NCBI GenBank assembly: GCA_964533215.1 | Contig: CAZHLJ010000001.1 | Span: forward strand, 310,001 to 374,000 | DNA length: 64,000 nucleotides | Direction of reading: 5' to 3' | Origin: Bact-08 sp964533215 | GTDB taxonomy: Bacteria > Bacteroidota > Bacteroidia > Bacteroidales > UBA932 | In this document: positions 7,832 through 17,047 of the stretch, piece by piece | Numbering within the stretch: the stretch's first letter is position 1 | Layout: every line of letters starts with the position of its first letter | The notes under the pieces: model-generated | Told to the model about the DNA's origin: nothing | Databases searched by the model: none | What the model saw: the letters and a program-made list of their open reading frames with translations, nothing else | Made by a program: the position numbers and the translations under genes

Positions 7832-9268
7832 TCAATGACTTTTGAAAACAACAGCCCGGAATATGAAGATATTGGCAGTTTTCCATCCACTCCATCCGAT
7901 TCCGGCTTTGTCACGAGAGCAGTGACCCAGAAACTCCTCCCTGTTCCAACCTGTCTCTGTGGCAACTTGTGGTAGGAAAACTCCTGACTCTCCGCCCTTT
8001 TCTATATAAATACCGTGAACACCCAGTTCTATATCATCAATATCAGTTATCTTCTTCAATGGAGAGAGAACAGAGATCTCAATATCGATGTCGGCCAGCT
8101 CACTTTTTTCTACAGGCAGGAAGCGGTAATCGTACAAGGCTGCAGAGACGGCCATCTCCTGAACTAGTCTGAAAAGAGGAAGGTCGGCAATTAGTCTGCC
8201 AATACACCCACGCAGCTGGCCGTTATTGTGAAGAGTTACAAAAACACCACATTTTGTATTAAGGGCAGCTGAATATGAGTCCGGATTAAGTTTGCTCTTT
8301 TTGCCGCTCAAAACCACAGATTCCAAGGATTCTCTGGCAATGTTTATCAGAGTGGATTTCTCCATTGCCGAGAGGCTGAATCTGCAGTCAGAATCAGATT
8401 TTTCACTTATGGCAATTGCCCAGTAACCAACAACTTTTTCCTTTTCTCCGTAATATTCTGTATCACCAGAGTTCCTGTAGTCAATAGCTCGATATCTTAT
8501 AGAACTGTTTTCGCAGGTCATGTAAAGCAGAGTGAGAACAGATGTCCATCCGCACAGGCTTGTGACAAGATGAGGAATGTGCTTTTCCCCATTTTTCCTA
8601 AGTGTCTCAATAAGTTTTTCCGGATTATTCGTGTCAATTGCGTCTTTAGTCAGAGCATCTACTTTTTGAGCATCTTCGTATGAAGGATAGTGTGAGAAGT
8701 CAGAGCTTATGATAAAAAGGTTCTCTGAGGTTAGATGAGGTTTCAATACAGAGGCTATCTCCTTGCATACTGATGGGTTTGAAGTCCCAATTATTATCGG
8801 GACAATGCTGTATTCCTTTTTTAGACAATGGTGAATTATTGGAAGCTGAACCTCAATGCTGTGCTCATTCTGGTGTGGGCCGCGGTCAGATGTGAAGATC
8901 TTTGGATGATTCTTAACCAGATCCATGCAGAAGTCTGTGTCTACTCTCTCTTTTCCATATGGCATCAGAAAGTCTCCGTAGCAATATACCGCGGCCCCTT
9001 CGAAACTAACCTGATGAGAAGATGCTATTATGAATACTCTTTTATACGCAGCCTCGAAGTCAATCTGATTGAATGCAGATGCAGAAACCTGCCCGGAATA
9101 GATATAGCCGGCGTGTGGAGAGATAATAGCCCGGACATTGTTACACCTTTTAGGCATTGCAGATTCAAACATTTCATTCAACTCCTTATGCAACTTGCCG
9201 ACATCGGCCGGGTAGAATTTCCCGGCAACGGCAGGCTGTCTGTCGATAGTTTCTGATGCGGTTTTCAT
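7832..9268 (-). CDS. MEMO1-AMMECR1 fusion (AmmeMemoRadiSam B-A)
   Basis: This 478-residue two-domain protein has an N-terminal MEMO1-like domain (about residues 1-285) with S-P-H-A-G-Y-I-Y-S-G, E-H-S-I-E-V-Q-L-P and S-S-D-F-S-H-Y, the usual metal-site motifs of this dioxygenase-related fold. The C-terminal AMMECR1 domain (about 300-478) carries the hallmark L-R-G-C-I-G and the F-R-D/Y-R-F-L-P-V region. In many genomes these are separate genes; here they are one polypeptide facing the radical SAM component. There is no signal peptide, so it is cytoplasmic. The function of the three-part system in bacteria is unknown. Confidence 0.9.
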   Translation of the reverse strand: MKTASETIDRQPAVAGKFYPADVGKLHKELNEMFESAMPKRCNNVRAIISPHAGYIYSGQVSASAFNQIDFEAAYKRVFIIASSHQVSFEGAAVYCYGDFLMPYGKERVDTDFCMDLVKNHPKIFTSDRGPHQNEHSIEVQLPIIHHCLKKEYSIVPIIIGTSNPSVCKEIASVLKPHLTSENLFIISSDFSHYPSYEDAQKVDALTKDAIDTNNPEKLIETLRKNGEKHIPHLVTSLCGWTSVLTLLYMTCENSSIRYRAIDYRNSGDTEYYGEKEKVVGYWAIAISEKSDSDCRFSLSAMEKSTLINIARESLESVVLSGKKSKLNPDSYSAALNTKCGVFVTLHNNGQLRGCIGRLIADLPLFRLVQEMAVSAALYDYRFLPVEKSELADIDIEISVLSPLKKITDIDDIELGVHGIYIEKGGESGVFLPQVATETGWNREEFLGHCSRDKAGIGWSGWKTANIFIFRAVVFKSH

Positions 9269-9324
9269 ATCTTCTATTATTAGAATGAGTTATTCAAAAT
9301 AGCAGTGAAAATATAGGAATAATT

Positions 9325-9354
9325 TTTGTCAATTAAAAATATTATCTACTTTTG
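9325..9354 (+). promoter_or_regulatory. Promoter of asn leader-asnA unit
   Basis: TTTG (9325-9328) and TACTTTTG (9347-9354) with an 18-base spacer match the Bacteroidetes housekeeping form. Transcription should begin about 10 bases later, some 20 bases before the leader-peptide ATG. Confidence 0.8.
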
Positions 9355-9382
9355 CCAGGAACAAAATAGTGTAGAAAAAGCG

Positions 9383-9472
9383 ATGACTTTTTTCAATAGC
9401 AATAACTTCATTAATAATAACTCGAATAATAATCAGATTCGGGCGTGGAGGCTATTGTTGTTAAACATGTAA
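9383..9472 (+). CDS. Asn-rich leader peptide of asnA
   Basis: This is a 29-codon frame from ATG to TAA. Ten of 29 residues are Asn: positions 5, 7, 8, 11, 12, 13, 15, 16, 17 and 28, with nine crowded into codons 5-17. It lies between a promoter and an intrinsic terminator in front of asparagine synthetase. When Asn-tRNA(Asn) is scarce, ribosomes should stall in codons 5-17. The stalled ribosome leaves 9443-9452 free to form the antiterminator; a ribosome that reaches the stop codon would be past the stall point and the terminator can form. It is too short to be an enzyme, and no signal sequence is seen. Confidence 0.9.
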   Translation: MTFFNSNNFINNNSNNNQIRAWRLLLLNM

Positions 9473-9524
9473 ATTATTAACAAAATAAATAGTAAGGCCT
9501 CCCGCATCCCGGGGGGCTTTTTTT
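9443..9524 (+). promoter_or_regulatory. Asn-responsive transcription attenuator
   Basis: The antiterminator arm GGAGGC (9447-9452) is the exact complement of GCCTCC (9497-9502). GCG (9443-9445) continues the pairing with CGC (9503-9505) after one bulged base. The same GCCTCC forms the left arm of the terminator, so the two structures exclude each other. The first arm lies just after the Asn codons and inside the leader frame, as the stalling model needs. Confidence 0.85.
9497..9524 (+). terminator. Attenuator terminator before asnA
   Basis: GCCTCCC (9497-9503) pairs with GGGGGGC (9511-9517) across a 7-base loop (one G-U pair), followed by seven T. It lies 20 bases before the asnA start. Confidence 0.9.
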
Positions 9525-9543
9525 ATGTCCAAAAACCAAGAAT

Positions 9544-10548
9544 ATGAAAACAGAAATTTTAAGAACAGAAGAGGCAATTTCACTTGTCAAGGAGACTTTT
9601 GCCGGGGAATTGGCCAGAGAGTTGCAATTGGTTAAAGTATCATCACCAATAGCCGTTTTGGATGGAACCGGCATAAATGACGACCTTAACGGCATAGAGA
9701 GACCAGTCACGTTTCCTGTAAAGGCACTGCATGATCAGAGGGCCGTTGTAGTTCACTCTTTGGCAAAATGGAAGCGACTGAGGCTTATGCAGCTAGGTAT
9801 TGAGCCAGGATACGGTATCCTTACTGATATGAGGGCACTACGCCCGGATGAGGACTTTACAGCTCTTCATTCAATCTATGTGGACCAGTGGGATTGGGAA
9901 CAGCGAATACATGCTGAAGAGAGAAGTCTTGGCTCTCTGAAGGAAGCCGTAAAAAAAATATACTATGCCCTTAAGTTTACGGAGCAGACTGTTGCCCTTT
10001 ATTATCCGGATATTGAACCTGTTTTGCCGGAGGATATCAAATTCATACATTCGGAAGAGCTGTTGCAACGTTACCCCACATTAACTCCAAAGGAGAGAGA
10101 ATCAGCAGCAGCAAAAGAGTTTGGAGCAATTTTCATAATTGGAATAGGAGGAGAGTTATCTAACGGAGAGAAGCACGATGGGCGCGCTCCTGATTATGAC
10201 GACTGGAGTACACTTAATGATGAAGGGTATTTTGGGTTAAACGGAGATATAATTGTATGGAATCCTGTTTTGGAGTGCGGCTTTGAGCTTTCGTCAATGG
10301 GTATAAGGGTTGATAAAAAGGCTCTTCTACACCAACTGCTTGAGAGAGGATGTCCGGGCAGATCGCTTCTGCCATTTCACAGTATGCTGGTTTCAGGAGA
10401 GTTGCCTGAGTGTATAGGCGGAGGAATAGGACAGTCCAGGGTCTGTATGTTCATGCTTAAAAAACGGCATATAGGAGAGGTGCAGGTGAGCATCTGGCCG
10501 GAAATGGAGGTGCGTAGGCTGGAGGCTGCAGGAGTGACACTTCTATAA
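9544..10548 (+). CDS. asnA: Aspartate-ammonia ligase (asparagine synthetase A)
   Basis: This 334-residue protein is close to the length of E. coli AsnA (330). It makes asparagine from aspartate, ammonia and ATP in the cytoplasm. It has the class II aminoacyl-tRNA-synthetase-like core with D-G-T-G-I-N-D-D-L-N-G, H-S-L-A-K-W-K-R, the central I-G-I-G-G-E-L-S-N-G, and the C-terminal G-G-G-I-G-Q-S-R motif that binds ATP. The gene is monocistronic and controlled by the Asn attenuator directly upstream. It ends 17 bases from the convergent outer-membrane gene. Confidence 0.97.
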   Translation: MKTEILRTEEAISLVKETFAGELARELQLVKVSSPIAVLDGTGINDDLNGIERPVTFPVKALHDQRAVVVHSLAKWKRLRLMQLGIEPGYGILTDMRALRPDEDFTALHSIYVDQWDWEQRIHAEERSLGSLKEAVKKIYYALKFTEQTVALYYPDIEPVLPEDIKFIHSEELLQRYPTLTPKERESAAAKEFGAIFIIGIGGELSNGEKHDGRAPDYDDWSTLNDEGYFGLNGDIIVWNPVLECGFELSSMGIRVDKKALLHQLLERGCPGRSLLPFHSMLVSGELPECIGGGIGQSRVCMFMLKKRHIGEVQVSIWPEMEVRRLEAAGVTLL

Positions 10549-10557
10549 GAAGCATCT

Positions 10558-10580
10558 GGATTTTTCTAATGGAAAAATCC
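10558..10580. terminator. Possible bidirectional hairpin between convergent genes
   Basis: GGATTTTTC (10558-10566) pairs with GAAAAATCC (10572-10580) around a 5-base loop, between asnA and the convergent barrel gene. Its T residues are inside the stem, so it is only a weak terminator candidate. Confidence 0.3.
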
Positions 10581-13412
10581 GCCGCCGAAAAATCCGCCAA
10601 AGAAGCCACCGCCGAAAAACCCATCACCCTCTCCAACTGAAATACTTCTGGTACCTCTCCGGGCATTTGGAAATTTGCCAAACTGGTATGAAAGCGAGAA
10701 TAAAAAATATCGCTTCTGTATCATGTACTCCTGATCTTCCACGTAGTTGTCCGTGGTTGTACGGCTTACACCTTTTGCCTGGTTTAGGATGTCGGACATC
10801 TTTATCCTTATGGAAAATTTACTTTTTGAGAAGCTCTTTTCTATCTCACCATTCAGAATTGTATATGGCTTGTCCTTTTCGTCCCCGTACCCATTGCTTA
10901 CAAAGAAGCTTGCATTTGGTCTGATTGAAAAGCCGTATGGAAGGGAAAGATTGACATCTGCACTTACATTATAGTTCCACATTTCTGCATTGTTCTTGCT
11001 GGCTATTGAATACCAGGAGTTCCGATAGGAGATGTTACTCATCAGCGAAAAATCGATCTTCTCCAGATTCAGGTTAATGCCCAGGCCGTTTCTGTAAAAA
11101 AGGGTGTTTGTGATGTTTTTTGAGATATTCTTGAAATTGTCTATGCTAAGATTTCCTTTCTCTGTCTGGGGATCAATAGCTATTTTGGCCGTATAGCTCA
11201 GGTTGTTGTTAAAATTAACGCTATTGGACATGTTCATGAATAATTTCTTGCCTACCAACGGGGTATTGAAAGAGAGGCGGACAGACCCATTATAGGTCGG
11301 ATCTGTATTTATGGGAGCCGTGTATTGAATACCACCATCTCCATATGCAGATATGTTGCTGATAATATTTGTGTTATAACCTGCAGAGATAGCCATGTCC
11401 ATAGAGCTGAACTTCTCATAATTCCCTTTTCTGAAAGACATAGTTATATTGTTACGGAAGCCAGGTATAAGGTTAGGGTTTCCTATCCTGATATATAGAG
11501 GATTGGAATTATCCGGAACAGGCTGCATCTGGTCAATAGAGGGTTGGCTGGACATCCCTCTGTAATTGAATCGCAGAAAAGTGGATTTGTTTATTGTATA
11601 GTTGAACATTAAAGTAGGAGCGTAGTTTGTGACATTGTTCGTATAGTCTCTTTTAGAACCCTCACTTTTAGTATATGTCGGCTGTAAGCTGAATCCAATC
11701 TGATAATTGTACTTTAGCTCAGTCCTCTGAATATTGATGTCGTAACTTTGACCTAAATTGATGTTTTTAAAGTCATTGCTGTATATATCGTCCTTCTTGT
11801 CGTAATTTTTTGTCAATGGGTTCCAGTTATATGTCTCCTTATCAGAGAAAGAGTTGTTGTATCTTAAGCTATATGCCATTTCCAAAGTGAGCTTGCTGCT
11901 GAGAGGTTCGGTGTAGGATGCCCTTAAGCTCAGTGATTTGTTGTCACTGGATGTGACGGACTTCTGTCTTATTGTATCAGTATCCTCTATATTATCAGCG
12001 TATTTGGTCGTTGTTGATTGGTTGTATCCATCGTTATCTCCATTTGACAATCCGAAATTCGTCATCATCGAGAATGTCCTTCTTTTCTTATCGAACTGGT
12101 ACCTGAATAGAATGGCGCTGCTTAAACTCTTGTTGGTGCCATCAGAATAATTGCTTGAGCTTCCTTTGTTTATTGGAATTCCCGATGCTCCGTTGGTAGT
12201 GTATTCGCTGTTATTTGAGCTGGATGAGTTTGATATACTTAAGTTTGGCATAAAAGATATCCCTATTTTCTTTGTAGGGTTCCAGTCAATATTGCCGTTA
12301 ATGCTATTTGTTCTGGATTTTGACTTTCCGGTTTCGATCTGATTGTATATGAAGGAACTGTCTTCCATGAAGGTCTGACGTATCCTTTTTGTCTGAGAGT
12401 CGTTATCCGATTCTGAGTGGTTGAAGTTACCGCTGATCTTTAACTTTCCGCCTTTCAGGTCTGTATTTGCATTGATTCCATAATTTGAGAAGGTGGATTT
12501 CCCCTGGTTTCCGTTTCCCATAACAACAACTACAGCATCTCCGTTACTGAAAACACCACCATCAGATATATTTGAGGAAGAGGCGGTAATTCCGAAACGG
12601 GTCTTGTCTTTAAATGAGGCAGCAAAGAGATTGCCGTTATAAGTATCTTCAGTTCCATATCCGGCAGTGGCATTTCCAAAAAGACCCTTTTTGAATCCCT
12701 CCTTTACCGTAACGTCCATTATTGTCTCTTCCTGCCCATCATCTATTCCTGTGAACCTTGCCTGATCCGATTTGCGGTCGATTACCTTGACCTTGTTTAT
12801 TATGTTAGCGGGAAGGCTACCTGTCAGTAATTTTGATTCTTTTGAAAAGAAATCCTCACCATCTACCAGAATCTTGCTTATAGCTTTACCATTGTAGGTG
12901 ACTTTGCCGTTCTTGTCAATCTCCATTCCGGGCAGCTTTTTTAGAAGCTGGCTTAAAACATCCCCATCACCAACCTTGAAGGCGGAGGCACTGAACTCTA
13001 TTGTGTCTTTCTTCACAACGATTGGGATTGCAGTGCCTGTAACAGTAACGGCACCGAGAGAAGTAAGTTTTTCCTTAATGTATATCTTTCCCAGATCAAC
13101 ATTCTTTTGGGCTACCTCAATTTCTTTGCTCATTCCCTCATAATTCAGGTGACTTACCTTCAGGATATATTTACCGTTGGGAACATCGGCAATTTCAGCA
13201 ACACCTGTCGAATCGGACTGGTCGAACTTGAAAATCTGTGTCTCGCCACTCTTTGTCAATGAGACGGCAGCAAATTCTACTCCGTCATTGCTCAGACTAT
13301 CAATAAGTTGTACTTTAATTTTTGATTGACCCATCAATCGGGCAGAAAGGAGAATGATTGTAAAAGTTATAATTCCACGTAGGGAAGAATGTGTAAAAGT
13401 AGGAGAATTCAT
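10566..13412 (-). CDS. Outer-membrane beta-barrel protein, CarboxypepD-like plug
   Basis: This 948-residue protein has a signal peptide ending near A-R-L-M-G-Q, then a carboxypeptidase-regulatory-like Ig domain (about 30-110), a TonB-plug-like segment (V-V-K-K-D-T-I-E-F-S-A, L-L-K-K-L-P-G-M-E-I, I-L-V-D-G-E-D-F-F) and a long beta-barrel with alternating aromatic strands, like the outer-membrane beta-barrel family 3 of Bacteroidetes. It lacks a SusD partner. The C-terminus is unusual: after S-I-S-V-G-E-G-D come about 20 residues of only Gly, Phe and a final His, where a barrel strand would be expected. It is probably an outer-membrane transporter or secretion-related barrel; the substrate is unknown. 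Confidence 0.85.
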   Translation of the reverse strand: MNSPTFTHSSLRGIITFTIILLSARLMGQSKIKVQLIDSLSNDGVEFAAVSLTKSGETQIFKFDQSDSTGVAEIADVPNGKYILKVSHLNYEGMSKEIEVAQKNVDLGKIYIKEKLTSLGAVTVTGTAIPIVVKKDTIEFSASAFKVGDGDVLSQLLKKLPGMEIDKNGKVTYNGKAISKILVDGEDFFSKESKLLTGSLPANIINKVKVIDRKSDQARFTGIDDGQEETIMDVTVKEGFKKGLFGNATAGYGTEDTYNGNLFAASFKDKTRFGITASSSNISDGGVFSNGDAVVVVMGNGNQGKSTFSNYGINANTDLKGGKLKISGNFNHSESDNDSQTKRIRQTFMEDSSFIYNQIETGKSKSRTNSINGNIDWNPTKKIGISFMPNLSISNSSSSNNSEYTTNGASGIPINKGSSSNYSDGTNKSLSSAILFRYQFDKKRRTFSMMTNFGLSNGDNDGYNQSTTTKYADNIEDTDTIRQKSVTSSDNKSLSLRASYTEPLSSKLTLEMAYSLRYNNSFSDKETYNWNPLTKNYDKKDDIYSNDFKNINLGQSYDINIQRTELKYNYQIGFSLQPTYTKSEGSKRDYTNNVTNYAPTLMFNYTINKSTFLRFNYRGMSSQPSIDQMQPVPDNSNPLYIRIGNPNLIPGFRNNITMSFRKGNYEKFSSMDMAISAGYNTNIISNISAYGDGGIQYTAPINTDPTYNGSVRLSFNTPLVGKKLFMNMSNSVNFNNNLSYTAKIAIDPQTEKGNLSIDNFKNISKNITNTLFYRNGLGINLNLEKIDFSLMSNISYRNSWYSIASKNNAEMWNYNVSADVNLSLPYGFSIRPNASFFVSNGYGDEKDKPYTILNGEIEKSFSKSKFSIRIKMSDILNQAKGVSRTTTDNYVEDQEYMIQKRYFLFSLSYQFGKFPNARRGTRSISVGEGDGFFGGGFFGGFFGGGFFH

Positions 13413-13464
13413 GTGTTATATGTTGAAAACTAAACGTCTACAAAAAGGCTGCCATGAATCAGAC

Positions 13465-13493
13465 CTTGAATTATCTTTTTTAACGTATCTTTG
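13465..13493 (+). promoter_or_regulatory. Promoter of C69 peptidase gene
   Basis: CTTG (13465-13468) and TATCTTTG (13486-13493), with a 17-base spacer, lie 29 bases before the start codon. Confidence 0.65.
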
Positions 13494-13522
13494 TTTATAG
13501 AAACGCAATAAACATTATAATA

Positions 13523-15214
13523 ATGAAAAAGTGTCTTTTATCTCTATTCTCAATCTTTCTTTTAATGGCAACACCTAATGATGGGAAAGCCTGCACAAAC
13601 CTGCTGATTACAAAAGGGGCCTCTAAGGATGGTTCGGTGATGGTAACCTACGCTGCCGACTCTCATCAGCTTTACGGCGAGCTCTATTTTACAAAAGGGG
13701 CAAAATTCGCTCCTGGCACAATGATGAAAATATATGAGTGGGACACTGGTAAATATATGTGTGACATACCTCAGGCGCCGCAGACCTACAATACAGTAGG
13801 CAATATGAATGAGCATCAGGTTATAATTACCGAAACCACATTCGGCGGTAATGAGCATCTTGTGGATACAACTGCAACATTCGATTACGGTTCTCTGATA
13901 TATGTTACCCTGCAAAGAGCCAGAAGTGCCAGAGAAGCCATAAAGATAATGACTGATTTTGTGAAGGAGTACGGATATGCATCTGAGGGAGAGTCTTTTT
14001 CAGTGGCTGATAAAAATGAGGTCTGGATACTGGAAATGGTAGGTAAAGGGGTTAAGATGGTAAAAGGGAAGAATGTGAATAAAGGTGCTCTATGGGTTGC
14101 TGTACGTATTCCGGATGGTTATATCTCTGCTCACGCCAATCAGGCCAGAATTACACAGTTTCCATTGAACGATCCTGAAAATTGCCTCTATGCTCCGGAT
14201 GTCATCTCTTATGCTAAGGAAAATGGACTTTATAAGGGAGCTGATAAAGACTTCAGTTTTTCAGATACATATGCTCCACTTAATTTCAGTGGGATGAGAG
14301 GTTGTGAAGCCAGAGTCTGGGCAGCTTTCAATATCCTCGGTGGTGGAATGATTGGGGACAAGCCTTATACTTATTACGAGGATTATGCTATGGGTTACAA
14401 CGCGAAGAACAGGCTTCCTCTTTATATTAAACCAAAGGAGAAGGTCACTGTGAAAATGGTGGCCGATGTGATGAGAGACCATTATGAGGGAACTGCTCTG
14501 GATATGACCAAGGATTTAGGTGCAGGAGGACACATTCTTCCGTACAGATGGAGGCCGATGACATTTGAGGTGGATGGGAAGAGCTATACCAATGAAAGGG
14601 CTATTGCTACACAGCAGACAGGTTTCTGGTTGTTGGGACAAGCTCGCAGCTGGCTTCCTGACGAAGTTGGCGGTATCTTCTGGTTTGGTGTTGACGACGC
14701 TGCTACATCTGCCCTTACTCCAATATATACAAGCACACTCAGAGTTCCGGAGTGCTTCAGGGTTGGGAACGGTGATATGATGACATATTCGCCTACATCT
14801 GCTTTCTGGATATTCAACAGGGTTACAAATTTCGCCTATCTTAGATACAATCTGCTTGCTCCTGAAATCAGGAAGGTGGCTGATGAACACGAAAATACAG
14901 CCATAGAAAGAACATCGGCGATAGATGCTGCTGCTATGGCACTATACAGGGAATCTCCGGATAAAGCCAGAGAGTTCCTTACAGACTATTCTGTAAATAC
15001 TGCTCAGGATCTTTTCGGGAAATGGGTTGCTCTGGATAGGTATCTTCTTGTAAAATACATAGATGGTAATGTCAAGAAACAGAATGAGGATGGTAGTTTC
15101 CAGAATAACGGATTCAGCAAGAGTATTCCAGCTTTCCCCGGTCAGCCTGGTTATTCTGAAAAATGGAAAAGAGCTGTCAAGGAAGATGCCGGTGACAAAT
15201 TGATGGTAAAATAG
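13523..15214 (+). CDS. C69-family peptidase (dipeptidase A-like)
   Basis: This 563-residue exported peptidase follows the N-terminal-nucleophile plan: a signal peptide of about 23 residues is followed at once by Cys24 in A-C-T-N-L-L-I-T-K-G-A-S, the residue expected to become the catalytic N-terminus after cleavage. Further family marks are D-G-S-V, H-Q-V-I-I-T-E-T-T-F-G-G and a long central domain. C69 enzymes cleave dipeptides and act in peptide use. Its own promoter lies upstream. The TrkH gene begins 15 bases after its stop, so read-through is possible. Confidence 0.9.
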   Translation: MKKCLLSLFSIFLLMATPNDGKACTNLLITKGASKDGSVMVTYAADSHQLYGELYFTKGAKFAPGTMMKIYEWDTGKYMCDIPQAPQTYNTVGNMNEHQVIITETTFGGNEHLVDTTATFDYGSLIYVTLQRARSAREAIKIMTDFVKEYGYASEGESFSVADKNEVWILEMVGKGVKMVKGKNVNKGALWVAVRIPDGYISAHANQARITQFPLNDPENCLYAPDVISYAKENGLYKGADKDFSFSDTYAPLNFSGMRGCEARVWAAFNILGGGMIGDKPYTYYEDYAMGYNAKNRLPLYIKPKEKVTVKMVADVMRDHYEGTALDMTKDLGAGGHILPYRWRPMTFEVDGKSYTNERAIATQQTGFWLLGQARSWLPDEVGGIFWFGVDDAATSALTPIYTSTLRVPECFRVGNGDMMTYSPTSAFWIFNRVTNFAYLRYNLLAPEIRKVADEHENTAIERTSAIDAAAMALYRESPDKAREFLTDYSVNTAQDLFGKWVALDRYLLVKYIDGNVKKQNEDGSFQNNGFSKSIPAFPGQPGYSEKWKRAVKEDAGDKLMVK

Positions 15215-15229
15215 AGTTGACAAATAATT

Positions 15230-17032
15230 ATGAGGTACTTTCTTTATAAGACAAGAGAGTCCTTTAAAAAGACAAGGGCTCCCCTGTTGATGGTTTCCAC
15301 ATGGGTAGCCTTTCTTTGTAGTGTTGCTATCCTGCTCCTTGTAGGTTATAATATTGGCTTTACTGTTACACCTGAAGAGAAATATATCTTCTTCTCTCTC
15401 TTTCGGGTTATGCTTTTGATTCTGAGTATTATATCGGTATTCAGGATAATGTATAATTTTCACGAATTTGTAAGGAAAGAGACTAGGATTGAGTGGATAT
15501 CACTTTTTCTTCTTCTGAGTACTTTTATAGTTGTATTCAATGCTGACTCTTCCGGAGCCTTTGACAGCATTCCTTTCAGATATTCATACTGGATTGTGAT
15601 ATCTGTACTTATCTGTTTCTCTGTTATTGAAATTTCCCGGGATGTAGTATCCGTCCTTAATGTAAATGCAAATCCACTAAGGTTATTTGTAATAAGCTTC
15701 CTTTTTCTCATCACTGTCGGCACAACCATACTTATGTTGCCAAACTCCACGTTACATGGGATAGGTTTTGTAGATGCCTTGTTTACGACAACATCTGCGG
15801 TGTGTGTTACAGGTCTCAATTGTGTGCCATTTCAGGAGACATTTACGATAAGCGGACAGATCACTATTATGTTGCTGATTCAAATGGGAGGATTGGGCGT
15901 CATAACAATTACCACTTTTTTTGCTATTTTTTTTCTGGATGGGATCTCTATCAATAGTCAGTACATGATTAAAGATATTATATCCGGCAACAGAAACACC
16001 AATCTCATACCTTTGGTCAGCAGGATTATATCCGTAACATTCCTGCTTGAGTTGATTGGTGCAGCAGGGATATATTTAAGTACAGCCCATCATCTTCAGA
16101 TGGATGAGTTTGACAAGGTATTCTTTGCCATATTCCATTCAATATCGGCCTTCTGTAATGCAGGGTTCTCTACTTTGGACAAGAACCTGGGTGATCCTAT
16201 GGTCCTGAAAATTCCTTCGCTGCACATTATTGTTTCAATGCTTATAATTTGTGGTGGTATAGGGTTTCCTATACTTTCAAATATCATTCAGGTATTTCAT
16301 CACAAGTCCCGTCAGTTAATGAGGATACTTAAGGGGAGAAAATACAGGAAGTACCCTCGTGATTGGGATATGAACTCAATAATTGTTCTCAGGACAACGG
16401 GAGTATTGTTGCTATTAGGAACTCTCTATTTTCTGATTTTTGAGGGCAATGGACAGCTCTCAGAATTTACAGGATTTGACAAGTTCGCTCAAGCGTTTTT
16501 CCATGCAGTTGTACCAAGAACGGCAGGATTTTCATCTACCGACCTGAGTACTATCGGACCATTGACCTTTATGGTGATAGTTGTTTTGATGTGGATTGGA
16601 GGTGCTCCTCAATCTACTGCCGGCGGTATAAAAGTCACAACCTTTGCCCTTATGGTGAGGAACATGACTCACCTTGTGAAAGGAAATGAAAAGGTGGAAT
16701 TTTTCGGAAGGGAGGTCTCATCTATTTCGATTACGAGGGCCTTTGCAACTGTCACACTCTCTCTGTTTTTCATTCTTTTAGCCGAAGTTGCGATAGTGTC
16801 GATAGAGCCGGGTTTCTCTGCAGATAAAATCCTATTCGAAATAGTCTCGGCGATAGGTACTGTAGGACTCTCAATGGGAATCACTGAAAATCTCCAGCCG
16901 GCTAGCAAGTTGATAATTACCTTGCTTATGTTTATCGGTAGAATTGGGGTGGTTTCATTCCTGTCCGCGTTCATCAGGACAAAAAGAGAGCAGAGATACA
17001 GTTATCCAAAAGCAGATATAATTATAAGTTAA
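15230..17032 (+). CDS. trkH: TrkH/KtrB-type potassium transporter
   Basis: This 600-residue inner-membrane protein has an N-terminal extension of about four transmembrane segments (residues 20-150), then the four membrane-pore-membrane repeats of the Trk/Ktr family. Selectivity-filter segments are visible in all four: S-A-V-C-V-T-G-L, A-F-C-N-A-G-F-S, R-T-A-G-F-S-S and I-G-T-V-G-L-S. It takes up potassium together with the gating protein encoded 15 bases downstream. The extra N-terminal helices make it longer than a standard TrkH of about 480 residues. Confidence 0.93.
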   Translation: MRYFLYKTRESFKKTRAPLLMVSTWVAFLCSVAILLLVGYNIGFTVTPEEKYIFFSLFRVMLLILSIISVFRIMYNFHEFVRKETRIEWISLFLLLSTFIVVFNADSSGAFDSIPFRYSYWIVISVLICFSVIEISRDVVSVLNVNANPLRLFVISFLFLITVGTTILMLPNSTLHGIGFVDALFTTTSAVCVTGLNCVPFQETFTISGQITIMLLIQMGGLGVITITTFFAIFFLDGISINSQYMIKDIISGNRNTNLIPLVSRIISVTFLLELIGAAGIYLSTAHHLQMDEFDKVFFAIFHSISAFCNAGFSTLDKNLGDPMVLKIPSLHIIVSMLIICGGIGFPILSNIIQVFHHKSRQLMRILKGRKYRKYPRDWDMNSIIVLRTTGVLLLLGTLYFLIFEGNGQLSEFTGFDKFAQAFFHAVVPRTAGFSSTDLSTIGPLTFMVIVVLMWIGGAPQSTAGGIKVTTFALMVRNMTHLVKGNEKVEFFGREVSSISITRAFATVTLSLFFILLAEVAIVSIEPGFSADKILFEIVSAIGTVGLSMGITENLQPASKLIITLLMFIGRIGVVSFLSAFIRTKREQRYSYPKADIIIS

Positions 17033-17047
17033 TAAATTACGCTAGTT

